Assembly: GCA_008360955.1 (NCBI GenBank)
Contig: LUCM01006598.1
Span: forward strand, 1-64,000
DNA from: Fasciolopsis buskii
Lineage: Eukaryota; Platyhelminthes; Trematoda; Plagiorchiida; Fasciolidae
Length of the DNA stretch: 64,000 bases
Direction: 5' to 3'
Of this stretch, positions 1 to 12,200 are shown piece by piece (within the stretch, counting starts at the first letter, position 1; each line of letters begins with the position of its first letter). The translations under genes and the position numbers were made by a program. The notes below the pieces were generated by a model, which was not told where the DNA came from, made no database searches, and saw nothing but the letters and a program-made list of their open reading frames with translations.

Positions 1-371
1 GGGATGAGAAAATGTACAGCGAAGTTAGGCAAAGTAGGTTTCTCACGACTTCGAGGTTGGGGTCCGAAAGACTCGACGACTTGCTGGCTGGAGACACTGA
101 AGGATATGGCAGTGAACCGTCAACAGTGGCGATCGTGCTGTCATTTTCCATCGAATAAGAATGATTGAGAAAGTGTGTTTGCGCAGTTAGACTGTGTTCT
201 GTGTGTTGGTTGCAGCAGCATCCTATCTTTTCCCGCCTGTTTAGGTCCACTCCCTTTTCCTTTTGGATATTCACTCTTTTTATATAAACGTGTAACTCTG
301 GGGAACGGCAGCGGTCAGTGAGGTTTGCCTTGCTGTTTAACGCTGAACGTCTATGATGATGATGATAATGT
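1..371 (+). mobile_element. RTE-like LINE, 3' end: C-terminal coding part and tail
   Basis: Frame 1 is open from base 1 to the stop at 166-168 and reads LGKVGFSRLRGWGPKDS and WLETLKDMAVNRQQWR, the usual C-terminal part of RTE-type ORF proteins. The 3' untranslated part matches copies A, B and C (for example TCCACTCCCTTTTCC) and ends in a GAT-repeat tail at about 351-367, typical of RTE 3' ends. It lies in the intron upstream of ACC exon 1, in gene-sense orientation, and is cut by the window start. Confidence 0.8.
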
Positions 372-3110
372 TGACGGTTTCATCGGCATGTAGTCAGAGT
401 TTTCCCGCGCTTTCCATGATTATTCATCACGAAATCAGCTTGTCTTTCTTCTACATCCAGTCAGTTGCCTTTTTACCGTTGTATGATAATTTTTTTCGAG
501 AATAATCATGCTTTTCTCACTGGTGATCGATTGTTGATTTACCAACAATCGTACCAGGTGCTGTAAGTTCCATTTTCCCTGCGGTTGAACTAAAGACCAT
601 TCAGGAATGCCATCCACTGCGATAGGTAAAGTGTGGGCGTAATCATCATCAAACTTTCACTGAGTACTTCTGCGTTTCAGGGCTTCTTGGTTCTACTTGG
701 CCATAGCATGTTATTTTTTAATCTTTATTCTTAGATAACTCAGATTGCCTCCATTCAAGCACACTGAACATTACGCTTTCTTTCTTCATTAGATATTTTC
801 CGAATACATCTTCATAGCTTGTTCTAATCAACTACAGTTCAAGTTTTCCATAATGAATTAATTATCAGATGGTCAACGATCGCAATGTCTCTCATTGATT
901 TGTTTCCACTGTCAGTTTGAATCACGTGACATATCCCCTGGTGTACTGGCTTTTAAAAACGACTTGCAACCTTTTTTCGCGTCATCAGAGCGAAAATGGG
1001 TAGAACAACAATTTTACAACACCATAAGCCCACGAACACATTTCTTATACGAGAAAATAGGGCTAAATTTTTGTGGGATGCTCGTTAGTTTTGATTACGA
1101 CCCAAGTGGATAAATCGTGGTATTTCTCGCCCTAGCGGGTTTATCAAAAACCCGAGATATATGGTTCCCCTGTTGATCTGAAGTTTATTTCTGCCTGAGA
1201 GTGAGTAAACATTGTTTCTGCCATTTGCAAAATGCCAACAATCTGTTAATCGAAAAAAAGATTGAAAAAATTTGAATCCAAATAAATTGACTACACCGTT
1301 TCTCACAAAGCTTTAATCTACGCTCACAATCCTTCCGCGACTCCCTATAATTAATTAACTCCTCCCTTTTAATCTCTGGGCTAGTGCACAATTCTTTGGT
1401 ACATCAGGCCTGAATAATTCTGGGTCACGGCCAGTGTCTACACAATTATTTTTTGCTAAATCTCGATGAGAGAGGATGTGGTAGTTCACTTTCCCATTTC
1501 TTTTGGATATATTCCTGAATAATATTCTAAGGTACCTTAAATGTCAGAGTACTATTTTTTTCTGGTCCGCTTCGACCTTAAGATAGACTATTGTAGCATT
1601 TCTGTTATGAAAACTATTTCGAGACTTTGGCGGGGTGCAACATACCGTTTGAATATTCAATTGCTACACGCCAACAGTGCAGATTTCGTTTAGCGCATTG
1701 ATATCTTCAGAGATTGGGTTAGGTCAACTTTGTGAACTGATGCGAGAATTTCCCGTGATTGCGTTTGGATGGTCACGACGACAATTTGGATGTATGCTCT
1801 GGCAGTCTTGTTGATTTCAGTTTCTCGGGAGTCCACCTGCAATTGTGGTGTCGTGTGTGGCGACTAAGTAGCCATTGGAGCATACGCCGAAATCACTGAC
1901 GCAATCGATGAAGCAGCCTGTGAAGAACACATACGCAAATGGTGTGGAATCTTTGACTCTCTCGATCATCAATCACATAGTTTACCTGACACCATCCTTC
2001 AAAATAAAGTTACACACTACTGGTGTTCAATGATGCAAATCCGTTGGGCACTTTGTGCACAAAAAAATCCTAGGCAAATTTTCTTTTTCCTTTAATACCA
2101 GTACGAATGATGTCACTGCTTGTTGGAGTTCAGGACTCCGTAGAAATTCTCATTACAAACTGTTAAATTATCATCCATTTCTATTTTGTTCAAAGAATGT
2201 GATGGTCCTGTATAAAGGGGGCTCTCAAGGAGAGCCAGCGTAGTGTACCTGGTGTACTTCGCGATCCCTGTCGATCTGCTGTTTTACTGAACTTTATAAA
2301 GTGAATCTGCTATCCCAACTTGTTGATTGTGTCCGATAACATTGACTGATGAGATTGAAATTCGCATCTTGTTCGATCAATAGAAATCTCAACCTGTAAA
2401 GTCAACAGTAAGCATTCGTGAACGCGCAATGAGACTTATCAGACCGCCAAACAGTCGCGTTAAACTCGTCAGATAGTGGTTTAGGGAAAAACAGACGCTC
2501 GTATTTCATAATCACTTGATTCAAGTAATGCAATTATTTTTCATGCACTCTTTCCATCATCGTCGTGACTATCTTGCCAGTCATTCGTTATAGTCCGCAT
2601 GTTCCTGTTGGGATTTGGATGGTACTACTCTAGTGGATCATTGTCAGTCAATCTGACGGGTTTTCCAGATACTGGTTGCTGACTTTCACCATCAAGATTG
2701 ATCACAGACACTTGCTTCATACTTGTCGTCCTGGGTTCTGCTTCCGAGGGTCAGTTGTCATCATAGTCGTCCTGCTTGGTATGTGCAGTTATTGCAACCC
2801 CCAGTGGACACCTTATTAACTCATTTCTCTTAGGCTTCTAAAACGTTCGTGGATGCGATGATCTTGCCGGTGCGTTGATCACTGAAATTGATCTACCATC
2901 TTGATGACTTTGTACTTACTACACTGTCATCGAAGCGATTTCCGAAATATCGTTGTCCCCATGCGAGGACGGTCGTGCAACTCTTCACTGGAGTGGAGAA
3001 ATTCTGTGAACTTTAGAATTTCTAGACAACCTTGTGGATTCATGTGAAGACTCAGGTAAAGTGCAATGTTATTCTTGTGCGTTTCCCTCCCTATTTGTTT
3101 GTTCTTCCAG
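372..3110 (+). other. Intron upstream of ACC exon 1, 3' part
   Basis: After the LINE tail this intron has no recognised gene. The only coding-like piece is at 1868-2095. The rest shows scattered stops in all frames and no repeat that I could match within the window. The acceptor is at 3109-3110 (CTTCCAG). Confidence 0.6.
1868..2095 (+). other. Coding-like open stretch, unrecognised
   Basis: A frame of about 75 codons is open from just after a TAA to a TAA at about 2093. It reads with balanced, protein-like composition (AEITDAIDEAACEEHIRKW, then SLPDTILQNKVTHYW). It has no Met start and does not resemble ACC. It could be a decayed transposon or retrocopy fragment, or chance. Confidence 0.3.
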
Positions 3111-3284
3111 GCTGCAGTTCGTTTGGCTAAATTAGTCGGGTATATGAGCGCTGGCACGGTGGAATATCTGTACGATCCGTGCACGAATCAATTCTTCTTT
3201 CTCGAACTGAATCCGCGTTTACAGGTGGAACATCCATGCACCGAGGTCGTTGCCGAAGTCAATTTGCCGGCTTGTCAGCTTCAA
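3111..3284 (+). CDS. ACACA: ACC exon 1: biotin carboxylase active-site segment
   Basis: This phase 0 exon of 58 codons starts after TTCTTCCAG and ends before GTGAGT. It carries the biotin carboxylase signature with the core [15 protein letters not shown] near visible residues 31-45. By analogy with E. coli biotin carboxylase, its Glu, Asn, Arg, Gln and Glu bind Mg-ATP and bicarbonate. The preceding [12 protein letters not shown] segment is also close to vertebrate ACC. No catalytic residue is missing. The upstream exons, with the glycine-rich ATP-grasp loop, are outside the window. Confidence 0.95.
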
Positions 3285-6200
3285 GTGAGTGTAACGTTTG
3301 TCTATCTCATTCACACATACATACCTCCTCTCTCTCGCAAGAAACTAGTCGTGACTGGGGCACAGTTATGTTAGGGTGCGGTTTGATTTCGTGTGCCGTC
3401 GTTGTTTATGCACATCATTGTGTAACATCAATCTTCGGTTGTGCATCTTTTCTCAGACTATCGATTAGTGTGTTTGAGACTGGCATCACGGTGAGACTTC
3501 ATTCTGACGTACTGTGATTTTCGCACCTAAGTGAGCCAACGAGCTGTCAAGGTAGAATTTTCTCAAACCAAAGATCCACTAGTGCCTGAGAGGTGATTAG
3601 GTAGAGAGGCCTGACGAAACGGCCTCCTGGTCCTCCAGGTTAAGGTTGATTTGCACTTCCAACTCAGTTGATAAAAACGACTGGAGACTGATGGATCCAA
3701 GCGAGTGAGTTTCCTATCAGCCACACCTCAACGCTCCTCGTTAGAACAAAACATTTTGGTTGGGAGCCCTAATGCTATTTTTGCCTGGCGATTGGACTCA
3801 GAACTTACACGATTAAACAGAACTCCATACCCCATCAGTTACCTCGTGATAATCAGCACTGTGCTGTCCACTGCATCGACTAGCGTGGGTATTGTTTCGT
3901 GGATCTCAGCTCCGATTTGTATCGTTATAGTTCTACTTTTTTCTTCTGCCTCTTTTTCTGCTCTACCTATCCATAATGCTCTCACCGATAACATCCAAAG
4001 CTTGCGATTGTTCATTGTCACACTGTCGTAAATGGCTTCCAGTCTCTTAAGTCACATTTTTAAAGCCTCATCGGCCTTTGAAACTGTACTCCTTTAACAT
4101 GCGTTACCTCAACAAGCTAAACAGGCTTATCCGGTGCCCGCAATGGACGATTGATATATGCTGCGTCAGTAAAACACCCGTTTAAGATTCAAGTTGTCTA
4201 ATTAAACTAGGTGCTCCCAATATTCCATCATACCATTTCCTGCCAACTTTGTGATACAAAGTAGCTCGAAATGCAAAATGACGTGGTGTAAGAATAGTCT
4301 TGGCTGACAAAGCTGAAACTTCCCGTAGACTGGACCCCATCAAAAATCGTTTCCATGTTTTAAAACAACAGGGGCAATTGGTCTTCGAAGAGACAACTGG
4401 GTTAAGCGCACGTTCGGCTCCCGTGATGAGTCTTCCTGACACCCCCGTAACAAAGAGCAACAGAAGTCGAATCATCTGCGACACAAGAAATGAAACGAGG
4501 GGAAGAGGTTGCATCTGGGCGACGGAGTGGGATTATCGAAGGGGGATCTTGTACGCTCGTTTCGGGAACCATACATCCACTTCTCAAGTTTCAGCATTTT
4601 TTCTCGCAGCAGCTTGTTTCCTTATCCGATTTAACGTGGGAACATTAAAGATATCCAATTGAACACTGAAACTCAAGTTATGCGCCCAGTTTATTTTCTG
4701 CTCTTCCACTTATTCCTTGGTTAAATAAATCGATTGAGTCTCGATCATTCGTGTTATTGCCATGGTTCCTTTATACAAAGAATGAACGTTGTTTAGATGT
4801 CCCATAAAAAGAGCACCGGGGTGATTTGGCGAGCGATACTTAATGGCTGCCCACACCGCAGGAGTTTGTCTTTGGGAATCCTAACTAGCGCCTTTGACTC
4901 AGAAGTCTGACTTTCGAGACACTGGAGTGTTGACCCAATGCGAGTACTATGAGCAGTTAGACTGTGTTCTGTGTGTTGGCTGCAGCAGAATTTTATCTTT
5001 CCCCGCCTGTGTAGGTCCACTCCCTGTTCCCCTTGGATATTTAATCTTTTTATAGATACTTGCGAATATGGGGAAAAGCAGCGGTCAGCGAGGGTTGCCT
5101 TGCTGTTTAACACTGAACGATGGTGATGGTGATGATGAGCAGTAGCATACTACTACCCACCTCGGTCGAAGCGATGGATGGAGCGGTGCCGGTTATTCTG
5201 GGCGACGACGGATGAAGGATGGAATTCCTGTTCCTTTCACAATTCATATTAATGCTGAGCGAACATTACAACGGATTCTAGCCGTTAAGCAGGGGAACGC
5301 GGAGGGTTCTCAACCACAAACTTTTGTTCTATGAAGATCATTTTACAAGAGAGCGGAGAGCGGCTTGATGGAAGCTCGTCAGCCTAGACCAGTTATTCTC
5401 CCACTCATTTTCTCGATTAAGTTCCCAGCTCAAATCAACCCCAACCTATATAAACAGAAGAGTACTTCTTCAATCTTCTACCCACTGGTCTTCCACACAT
5501 GGTTGAATCTTCATCTTGTGGTGAGTCCTCTTTTGTGACTAGTTTGGTCATGGAGGTGCATATGCTTTCACACTACTTCCGGTGGTGGTCAAGTCGATAA
5601 GGTCGTTACGTTTGGACTTGAAGGTCGCGGGTTCGAGTCCTCCCGGCGCCGGTCAACGACTCCACTTAGCAACCCTGTGATGGCGCGACTCCCTTTCTGA
5701 AAATGATGTACGTTATTATTTCATTAATAAAGGAGGTAAAATGGCCAAAGAAAGAAAAGGGAAAAAATGGAGTCTCATTATAACAAGCTTATCTGTTTGC
5801 ATTATATCAATTCCCAGGATTGGTGTCGAGTCTCCATTTCTATTACCTGTTTCAATAGTAAGGAGTTCATTTGAGGTCAATCCCTCGCGATTCTTTTGAC
5901 GTTAGTCCATCGTTGTTAGTGCCGCCCATTAAACAAGTCGCTGCCTCGTCGTTTGGGTGTGACTTGTGAAGTTGGCTCCTACGAGATCTACATTAGAGTA
6001 TTTTGATATTCTCATTGTTAGTGATGCAACCTTCAGATGAAGCCCGATGCTCGATGGTTGAGTAGCGCTCTAGTTTCGTTAAGGTCACTTTGTCTTGATT
6101 CGCACTGTCCCTTTCTTTTCGTACTACTTCTGTTTTACTACCGGCAGATTTAGTTCGGTTTTCCACTTTCATCTGCTTGTAAAAGCAGTCATAAGGACAA

Positions 6201-9200
6201 TTAAACGCACTGATTGAAACGTGAACAACTTAACAACTATGCCGACCATCATGTGCTGCTAAACCATTGTTTGCCAATAATTCAAAATTCGCATACCATT
6301 CGTGTAGCAACGGACGTTTAAGAAAGCGAAACTGATTGACAATAATCCTTCAGGTCATTTGTTGAGCTAAACTGGTTCTAGAGTCTCCTCCTCAGATTCA
6401 ACTTGCGGATCCTCAATTTCATTTGATTAATCCTCATTTCTCTGGGAAGGTTTCAAAGTCTCGAAGCAATATCGAGCTTTTTCCCATTGATTGGCTCCCT
6501 GATCAGAGTATGTCGCGTATTGTGCGTCCCTTGAGTTGTGTGCATTTTACTGGCATCCGGTTTTGTTAACCTTAAAAATTGTTGCTTATTTTTTGCTACT
6601 CCACCAATATATTATATTCAACGACATCTTTACCAATTCTATCAATGGAGCAATGACCTTTGGGACTACGATTATATTGCCATTCTAATGCACTCATGCT
6701 ACTAGCACCTAGTAATATAAATCAACAGTGGAATGTGCATTTTTAAATTTTTTTCATTCCAGATCGCGATGGGCATTCCGCTTAATCGGATCAAAGATAT
6801 TCGTGAGTTGTACCGGCAGCCCCCTTGGGAGGGCAACTCGATCCCATTCGATGAGGCAGAACACCTACGTCGCCCACCCAGCTGTTACGTGATCGCCGCA
6901 CGCATCACTAGCGAAGATCCAGACGAGGGTTTCAAACCACGACCGGGAGATGTACAAGAGTTAAATTTTAAAAGCAGCCAATCTGTTTGGGGTTATTTTA
7001 GTGTGGGCAGCGCAGGTGGTATTCACGAATTTGCTGATTCTCAATTTGGGCATTGCTTTTCTGCTGCAGAGACACGTGAACAAGCGAGAGAGTAGGTCCC
7101 GTTTGCTTGTTGACTCGATTCAGTGCATTTTTTCTATTTTCTTCCTAAATGTTCATCTGTTGGACAGTTTCTCTTTCCTTAGTATAAATTTGTCATGACA
7201 ATCTAGCTGATGATAACTCAGAGTTTTTTCTACGAGCAGTCGTATATTTTGGGAGAAAATGTCACTCATCGGAGCTTCATATTGGGATAATTTGACGTTC
7301 GTTTACGTGATTCAAACAGGCTATTGCCCAATCTCGTTTCAAACGGAGGCTAATATGTAATGATGGCAGAAACAGTCGGTCTTGATCGCTTTTTTTCATT
7401 CATATAACGATCCTCCTATATTGGTAATACTCTAACTTCTGGTTGCCGATCCTGCCAACTCGTTTGTACCCACAACCATGAAGCCCTGTATATTTTCAAT
7501 GGATGACCTCAAAAATGAAGTGTTCTGCTAGAAAACGTATGCCAAAACCCTGGGACTTAAAGTGATGGAAAACCATCTAGTGACCCATTGTATTCAGAGT
7601 GGTAATGAGCTGCCCCATAGCGAAATGTTATCCACGCATTACGGAGACATTTGCACAAATATTAGACAAGTAGTATTTTCTTCCTGATCGATTTTCTTTT
7701 GCTCTCACGATGCGGTAGCCATGCGGAGAACTGTTTATTACTTGTAGTTAATTATCAGTTGATCAATCATACAGTCCTTTTTTCTAACATGAGATGTTAC
7801 TTGTCTGGTAAATCGTCCCCTAGCGTCGTTAGCGTTTTGTTCTCTAGGATTTCAATCTCAATAGTTAGACGACGTTGCTGGATAACCTGAACATTCTTAT
7901 TCTGTTAGTCTAGCATTCACAGGAGCAGCAACCATTGTTAGTACAGAAACAGGGGCGGGTAAAGCGTTTGAATAAGTGACTAGAAACCACGGTAACTTCA
8001 GTGGAAGGGTTCAGAATAACGCAATTCAACAATTCACTTATGTGCAAGTTACGACATATCATTTCTATAGTGCAGAAGAGATAGAGATGTATTTCTTACG
8101 AACTATGCGAGTGCGAATAAGAGAGCGAATATTGTTACTCACACTTGCAAAATCAATCGGAAATGAAGAGAATTTTACTTGGAAAAATTGAGCATTAGTG
8201 AACTTTAATCGCTGGTGTTTGCCTTGGATCATACTTCCTAATACGCCGTTGACATATAACATCGAGACTTATCCCACTCATTTTCATTGCGATATCTCAT
8301 TATGGAACAAGAAGAACTGACTAACTCTTAGGAGGATTCAACCATCACTGAGTAAATCAAACTGTTCCAGTATGGACAAAATTTCGAAGCCAGATTTTAT
8401 ATCTTTCAAGAGCCGAATAAAACCAGGATTTCAGCTGTTGGCTTCTCCTTGCTGATCGCATAGATGGCACTTTATGCGGTTTTCTCTAGTTTGACATCAC
8501 AATTGTAAACGCAGTGGCAAGGTAGGACTTTATGCCTATTCATTTATGGAAACGGGTCGCTACTGAGTCCAGCCACTTAGGCTTCGAAATCATTCTAATC
8601 TTGTAATTACCACTTGAGACGAGAACATTCATCATCGCAAAAATGCATCGCCATTTTGATATCATACTGGTCTGTATCTCTGCCGTTCGACACTATCTCG
8701 GAGATTACCATAAAGCGTCGACAATCCGTAGCTGGAACCCACGTGGTTTGTGACGCCTAATGCATCCGGGTAGCGCACCTCACTTCTTGGTGACCGTTCA
8801 TGCATGTTCTCATTTCGTGATTCTCATTGGAACCATATTTGTTATATTTCACGTTCTAATAGCTTTAAGTCACCGGTGGTCGAATGGGTAAAATAATTCC
8901 GTTTATGATATGTCTCCCTTAACTTAATTTACAGTTTAGCTTTCCCTTCTTTGTCAGAATCTCCATAATCGCTGGTCGGAGGCCATAGGAAGGCACTGTG
9001 GGATGCTAGCAACGAAATACTTAGACATTTTACAGCTAAGTTGAGATCTTTGAGCTAAGGTAAAGACCGAGTTGCACATCGCTCGAAAGACCAATCCCAT
9101 GTTTTCCATCCAAAAAGACTCGTTGTTTACTTCGTAAATTTGCATCTTGATTCCGAGGTAGATCGTTGGGAGGGCTTAACGACATTATGAAAAGTTACCT

Positions 9201-12200
9201 ATTCTGCATGATCTACACTAGTCGTGGTCCAGACAAAAGCTGATGGTGCCGTTCACCTCTACGCGATTTCTCTGTTGGTTTAAATGAGGCTATTCAGTTT
9301 CATCAGTGCCTACTATCAGTTCCTTAAAATTACTTTGCCAAACTTAGTTTGTTAAAATCTCTTTTTCAGGCTAGGTTCCTCAGCTGCTTATTTGCTAGTA
9401 GGTCTGGAAGAATCGTGCAAAGGGCGATTGGTGACTCACGCCTACAGAGCTTCGTATCAGACTTTCGTGTGTACCATTTAGATCTCCAGAAATGATGAAC
9501 AAAATGCTTATTAATCTGACCTTTGCTATGGAACATGAACCGCATTTTCGTTGTTGGATGAACATCAGGCACACTTAAAGAAGTCTTAAAAGCAGTTTAG
9601 TCCTGCGGTGTTTGTTTTCAACTAGGAAACCTGTTTCTGTTGCCATTTTTTACCTTTCTAGGTAACGTAATTCACGGGACTAAATAGCAGCGACCTAAAG
9701 TTTACTTGTTCCTAACAAATCAAGGATACAATCTTTCGTAGACGTGGTGAATTACTACAATAATTCCGTTTCAAAATTGCACTTGTTAGGTATTCTTTTG
9801 GACAGTTTTAAAATGGGCAACAAGTTTTTTCTGGCCAAGAAGCGTTTAAGAAAGTTAAAAATATTTTTGTGCCCCATCTTGGGTTAACTCTGCATTCCCC
9901 AGCTCCCCATTGTGATTGCGGCAGAAATCAATTACCATGTACCGGAGGCAGTTTTGGTACACGAGTTCCCCAGTAGTAGCCAGAAAGCGATATGTTACCT
10001 TTCTCATACATTAATCAGTTAGCCAGATAGGAAAATAATGATTGGTGCAAATCTTAGTGGCTAAAGCATTTAGCAAAATGCCTCATGGAAATCTGGTCAC
10101 ATTGTCAACTCACCACGAACTGCTATTTGTTATTTTCCATCCAAGAAATGCATACCTGTTCATACGACAAATAATTTAAGGTGCTTGACTTCTTTTGTAG
10201 TCAATTACTATTTGTCATTCAATACACACACGCTACTGCTCCACTAATGGTTTCATAATCGCCTTGCGCCATCTCGTTTTTCTACAGAAACTTAGCCCTT
10301 GCTCTGAAAGAACTATCCATACGCGGTGATTTTCGCACAACCGTGGAGTATTTGATCAAAATAATGGAATCCGATGCGTTTATGAATCACAAAATTGACA
10401 CTGACTGGTTGGACATGCGCATCGCACAGAAAGATCAGGTACGTGCATCGCTCATCAGCATTCAGTCGGTCATTTCGTTTAAATAAGGTCAAGGTTTACC
10501 ACCTGGAACACGTTTATCACTAAACTGTCATCAGGCTTTTAAGTTCTGTTTCTAATTGCCAATCAGACTTTACACTTTTGATTTGCTGTACGAAATTCGA
10601 ATTTCGCTTATCGCACTTTCTAGTGCACAAAAGCCCACTTTCCATCCAATTGACTCGCATGGATTGACTCATTTGTAAACTAGGTGTTTATTTGCACTTC
10701 CTAAGTTAACTTTTGTTTAGACAGCCATGAAACATTGCACTAACGTGCGTTGGTTCTGAACTTTTTTCGCAGAATAGAATATTAGTGAAAAAAAAATCAA
10801 AAAACCATGGCGAATCAGCAACATTTTCCACGCAAGAAAGCTACTGACTACGGGGTTTAGCCATATCGCCTTAGGTCTGGGAGCATCGCATCGGAGAAAC
10901 TACTGAAGCCAAACGCGATAAATGAACTCGATCTATTCGAAATAGTCAAATGGTTGGTGTGGTCATATTTATTCGCCACATCATGGACTGAACACCTTGA
11001 CCCACCTTCCCAGTATCATGCGTCTAGAAGAGGAGCGTACCACGAGAATGTCGATCTGGGAGGAACGCGCACAATGTCAAAAGCAACTCAATCCAATTAG
11101 TTTCAGTGCCTGTTCCATCGGGTGAATTCGGTGACCCAATGCTTTAAATATAACTTCACCGTTATCGGCAAAACTTCCACCACATCCTACCGAATATCAA
11201 AAGTCTTCACGCATCTTCCAGCCTCAAAGACCACTTTTCTGCAAGCGTTTGTGCGTACTGGGGTGCTCGTAAACTCCTTGGAGCCTTGTCATTGACATTT
11301 CCGTTCGTACACTTATCGCCTCAGATTTTGGATTCATTCCTCTTCGTAAGTTTCGCGAGAGTCGGTGGCCGAGAGTTCGGTTTATTACACATTTTTTGTG
11401 CAGATCAGAGTAATGCAAAGAATGGTTGCCTTGTCTGGCTGTTGGGCGTACCACATCACAATGCAGCGAACCTAGTGTGGTATTGTTTTACTTAATGATG
11501 GTTTGTCACGTAAAGTTCCAACGCCTCCCCAACATTACATCTACTTTCTTGTCGCCTAATAAGTTTGTTTCCGTTATCCATGGCTGACAAACTAATTGGC
11601 GGATACTCCCCTGTCCGCAGTCTGAGTACACGCCGGGTGGTATGCGGCTCCGTTCCTAGTTTCTCATCCTTTGTTTATCAGCGGGAGAACACAAAAGTGA
11701 CTAGACGGTTTTCAGTTCGCCTTATCAAATTTGGTCACTAACATTCTTGGCCTAAGACCTTCCTTTCAACGGGCGGTCTATGAAATTATTCGCATGCCTG
11801 CGCTTTTTGTGCCTGATGGTTCACGTCCTGAGCGGGGTTATTCGCTTTGTCAGTATCCGTTCATATTTTCGTATTTCTCGGTAGCAAAAACCACAACGAA
11901 GCAAACAAGCCCGACGGGTTCGAACGGTGTTTGCTACAGGGGAAAAACCTCAAATGTGAATCGTGTTTTGTGAGATCATCACTCGTGCAAACTGTTAGAA
12001 CACTGAAGGCACCCCGAAGTTGGTATACACTTACTAAATGATGGATTGTCCTACTATTATTATTATTGTTATGCCATTACATCCGAATCGCCGTTCCCTG
12101 TTCATCAGGTGGAGAAACCGGATCTGTTGCTTGGTGTCGTATGCACCGCCTTGCACATCGCTGACCGATGTCTTCGACAGCTCAATCGAAACTATGAGCT

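Larger units (their letters stand above)
3285..6762 (+). other. ACC intron 1
   Basis: A 3.5-kb intron. It holds a LINE 3' tail at 4951-5137 and a tRNA-derived SINE at 5581-5735. The open frames on both strands near 4180-4660 have no recognisable domain and overlap each other. Confidence 0.8.

Noticed and set aside
3590..3660. CCTGACGAAACGGCC as a hammerhead-like or terminal-repeat motif of a Penelope-like element.
   Set aside because: Without a stem II between CTGACGA and GAAAC the motif has no ribozyme fold, and no reverse transcriptase is nearby.
4300..4662. 120-codon frame in intron 1 as a nested gene.
   Set aside because: Overlapping minus-strand frames of 110 and 61 codons exist and none shows a domain; consistent with chance or very old repeat.
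5581..5660. Functional tRNA gene.
   Set aside because: A and B boxes are present but no acceptor or anticodon stem can be formed, and the sequence recurs with a common non-tRNA tail, which marks a SINE.
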